Assembly (NCBI RefSeq): GCF_937123735.1
Contig: NZ_CAKZKL010000050.1
Span: forward strand, 1 to 64,000
Length of the DNA: 64,000 bases
Reading direction: 5' to 3'
Source: an uncultured Lentibacter sp.
Lineage (GTDB): Bacteria; Pseudomonadota; Alphaproteobacteria; Rhodobacterales; Rhodobacteraceae
The position numbers were made by a program, and so were the translations under genes. This document shows positions 63,588 through 64,000 of the stretch, piece after piece. A model generated the notes under the pieces. That model did no database searches and had not been told where the DNA came from. It was given only the letters and a program-made list of their open reading frames with translations. Position 1 is the stretch's first letter, and the number at the start of each line of letters is the position of its first letter.

Positions 63588-64000
63588 ATGGGCTTTGCCA
63601 TTGCGATTGACGGGCCGGCGGCGGCGGGTAAGGGCACGATCTCCAAGGCTGTTGCGGCGCATTTCGGCTTTGCGCATCTGGACACGGGGCTGCTTTACCG
63701 CGCGGTGGGTGCGAAGGTGCTGACGGGCGTTGACCCGATCGAGGCGGCCCGCGCGCTTGTGGCCGAGGACCTGGACAACGCCAGCCTGCGCAGCGCTGAA
63801 GTGGCCGAGGCGGCGAGCCGCGTGGCGGTGATTGGCGAGGTGCGGGCGGCATTGGTCGATTTTCAACGCGCCTTTGCGCGCCGCGCGGGCGGAGCCGTTC
63901 TGGATGGGCGCGATATTGGCACGGTGATTTGCCCGGATGCACAGGCGAAGCTTTTTGTCACCGCGAGCGCTGAGGTGCGCGCTGCGCGCCGACTGGCCGA
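63588..64000 (+). CDS. cmk: Cytidylate kinase, 3' partial at window edge
   Basis: [63 protein letters not shown]. Confidence 0.95.
   Translation, partial: MGFAIAIDGPAAAGKGTISKAVAAHFGFAHLDTGLLYRAVGAKVLTGVDPIEAARALVAEDLDNASLRSAEVAEAASRVAVIGEVRAALVDFQRAFARRAGGAVLDGRDIGTVICPDAQAKLFVTASAEVRAARRLA

Noticed and set aside
62272-63942. 556-aa minus-strand ORF
   Set aside because: Shadow of aroA/cmk; low-complexity Arg/His/Pro-rich translation.

Overview
Roseobacter-type (Rhodobacteraceae, Alphaproteobacteria) chromosomal segment, gene-dense and mostly core metabolism: metZ, folE2, trkH, glyQ/glyS, a PPDK-like protein, folB/folP/glmM, ilvC with two Lrp/AsnC genes, ubiH-like, carA, yqeY, uvrB, an NDUFS4-like gene, tRNA-Arg(TCT), irr-fabA-fabB-fabI, trmB-metK-lnt-corC-ybeY-phoH, miaB, aroA and cmk. 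No CRISPR array, rRNA, transposase or prophage was seen. Main observations: (1) the first ORF is an in-frame chimera of a RamA/DUF4445-like protein and the last ~47 residues of FtsY, a probable assembly misjoin or recombination junction near nt 1083-1103; (2) a SAM-II riboswitch plus terminator before metZ and a SAM/SAH riboswitch before metK; (3) a tight four-gene operon of alcohol dehydrogenase, TmpA-like oxygenase, TmpB/PhnZ-like HD oxygenase and an enolase-superfamily dehydratase, a candidate extended alkylphosphonate/quaternary-amine pathway; (4) a processive GT2 fused to an N-terminal GspE/MshEN-like domain behind a triple TTAA-N7-TTAA-N7-TTAA CtrA-type site; (5) a possible GTA head-spike-like beta-helix protein; (6) a predicted SD-sequestering hairpin before fabB next to a lyase-like gene inserted between fabA and fabB; (7) an unannotated 24-aa lipopeptide ORF; (8) an OmpA/lipoprotein pair sharing a Cys-containing domain; (9) several helically phased short repeats and two intergenic repeat families. 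All family assignments are from recall and motif reading; no database search was run.
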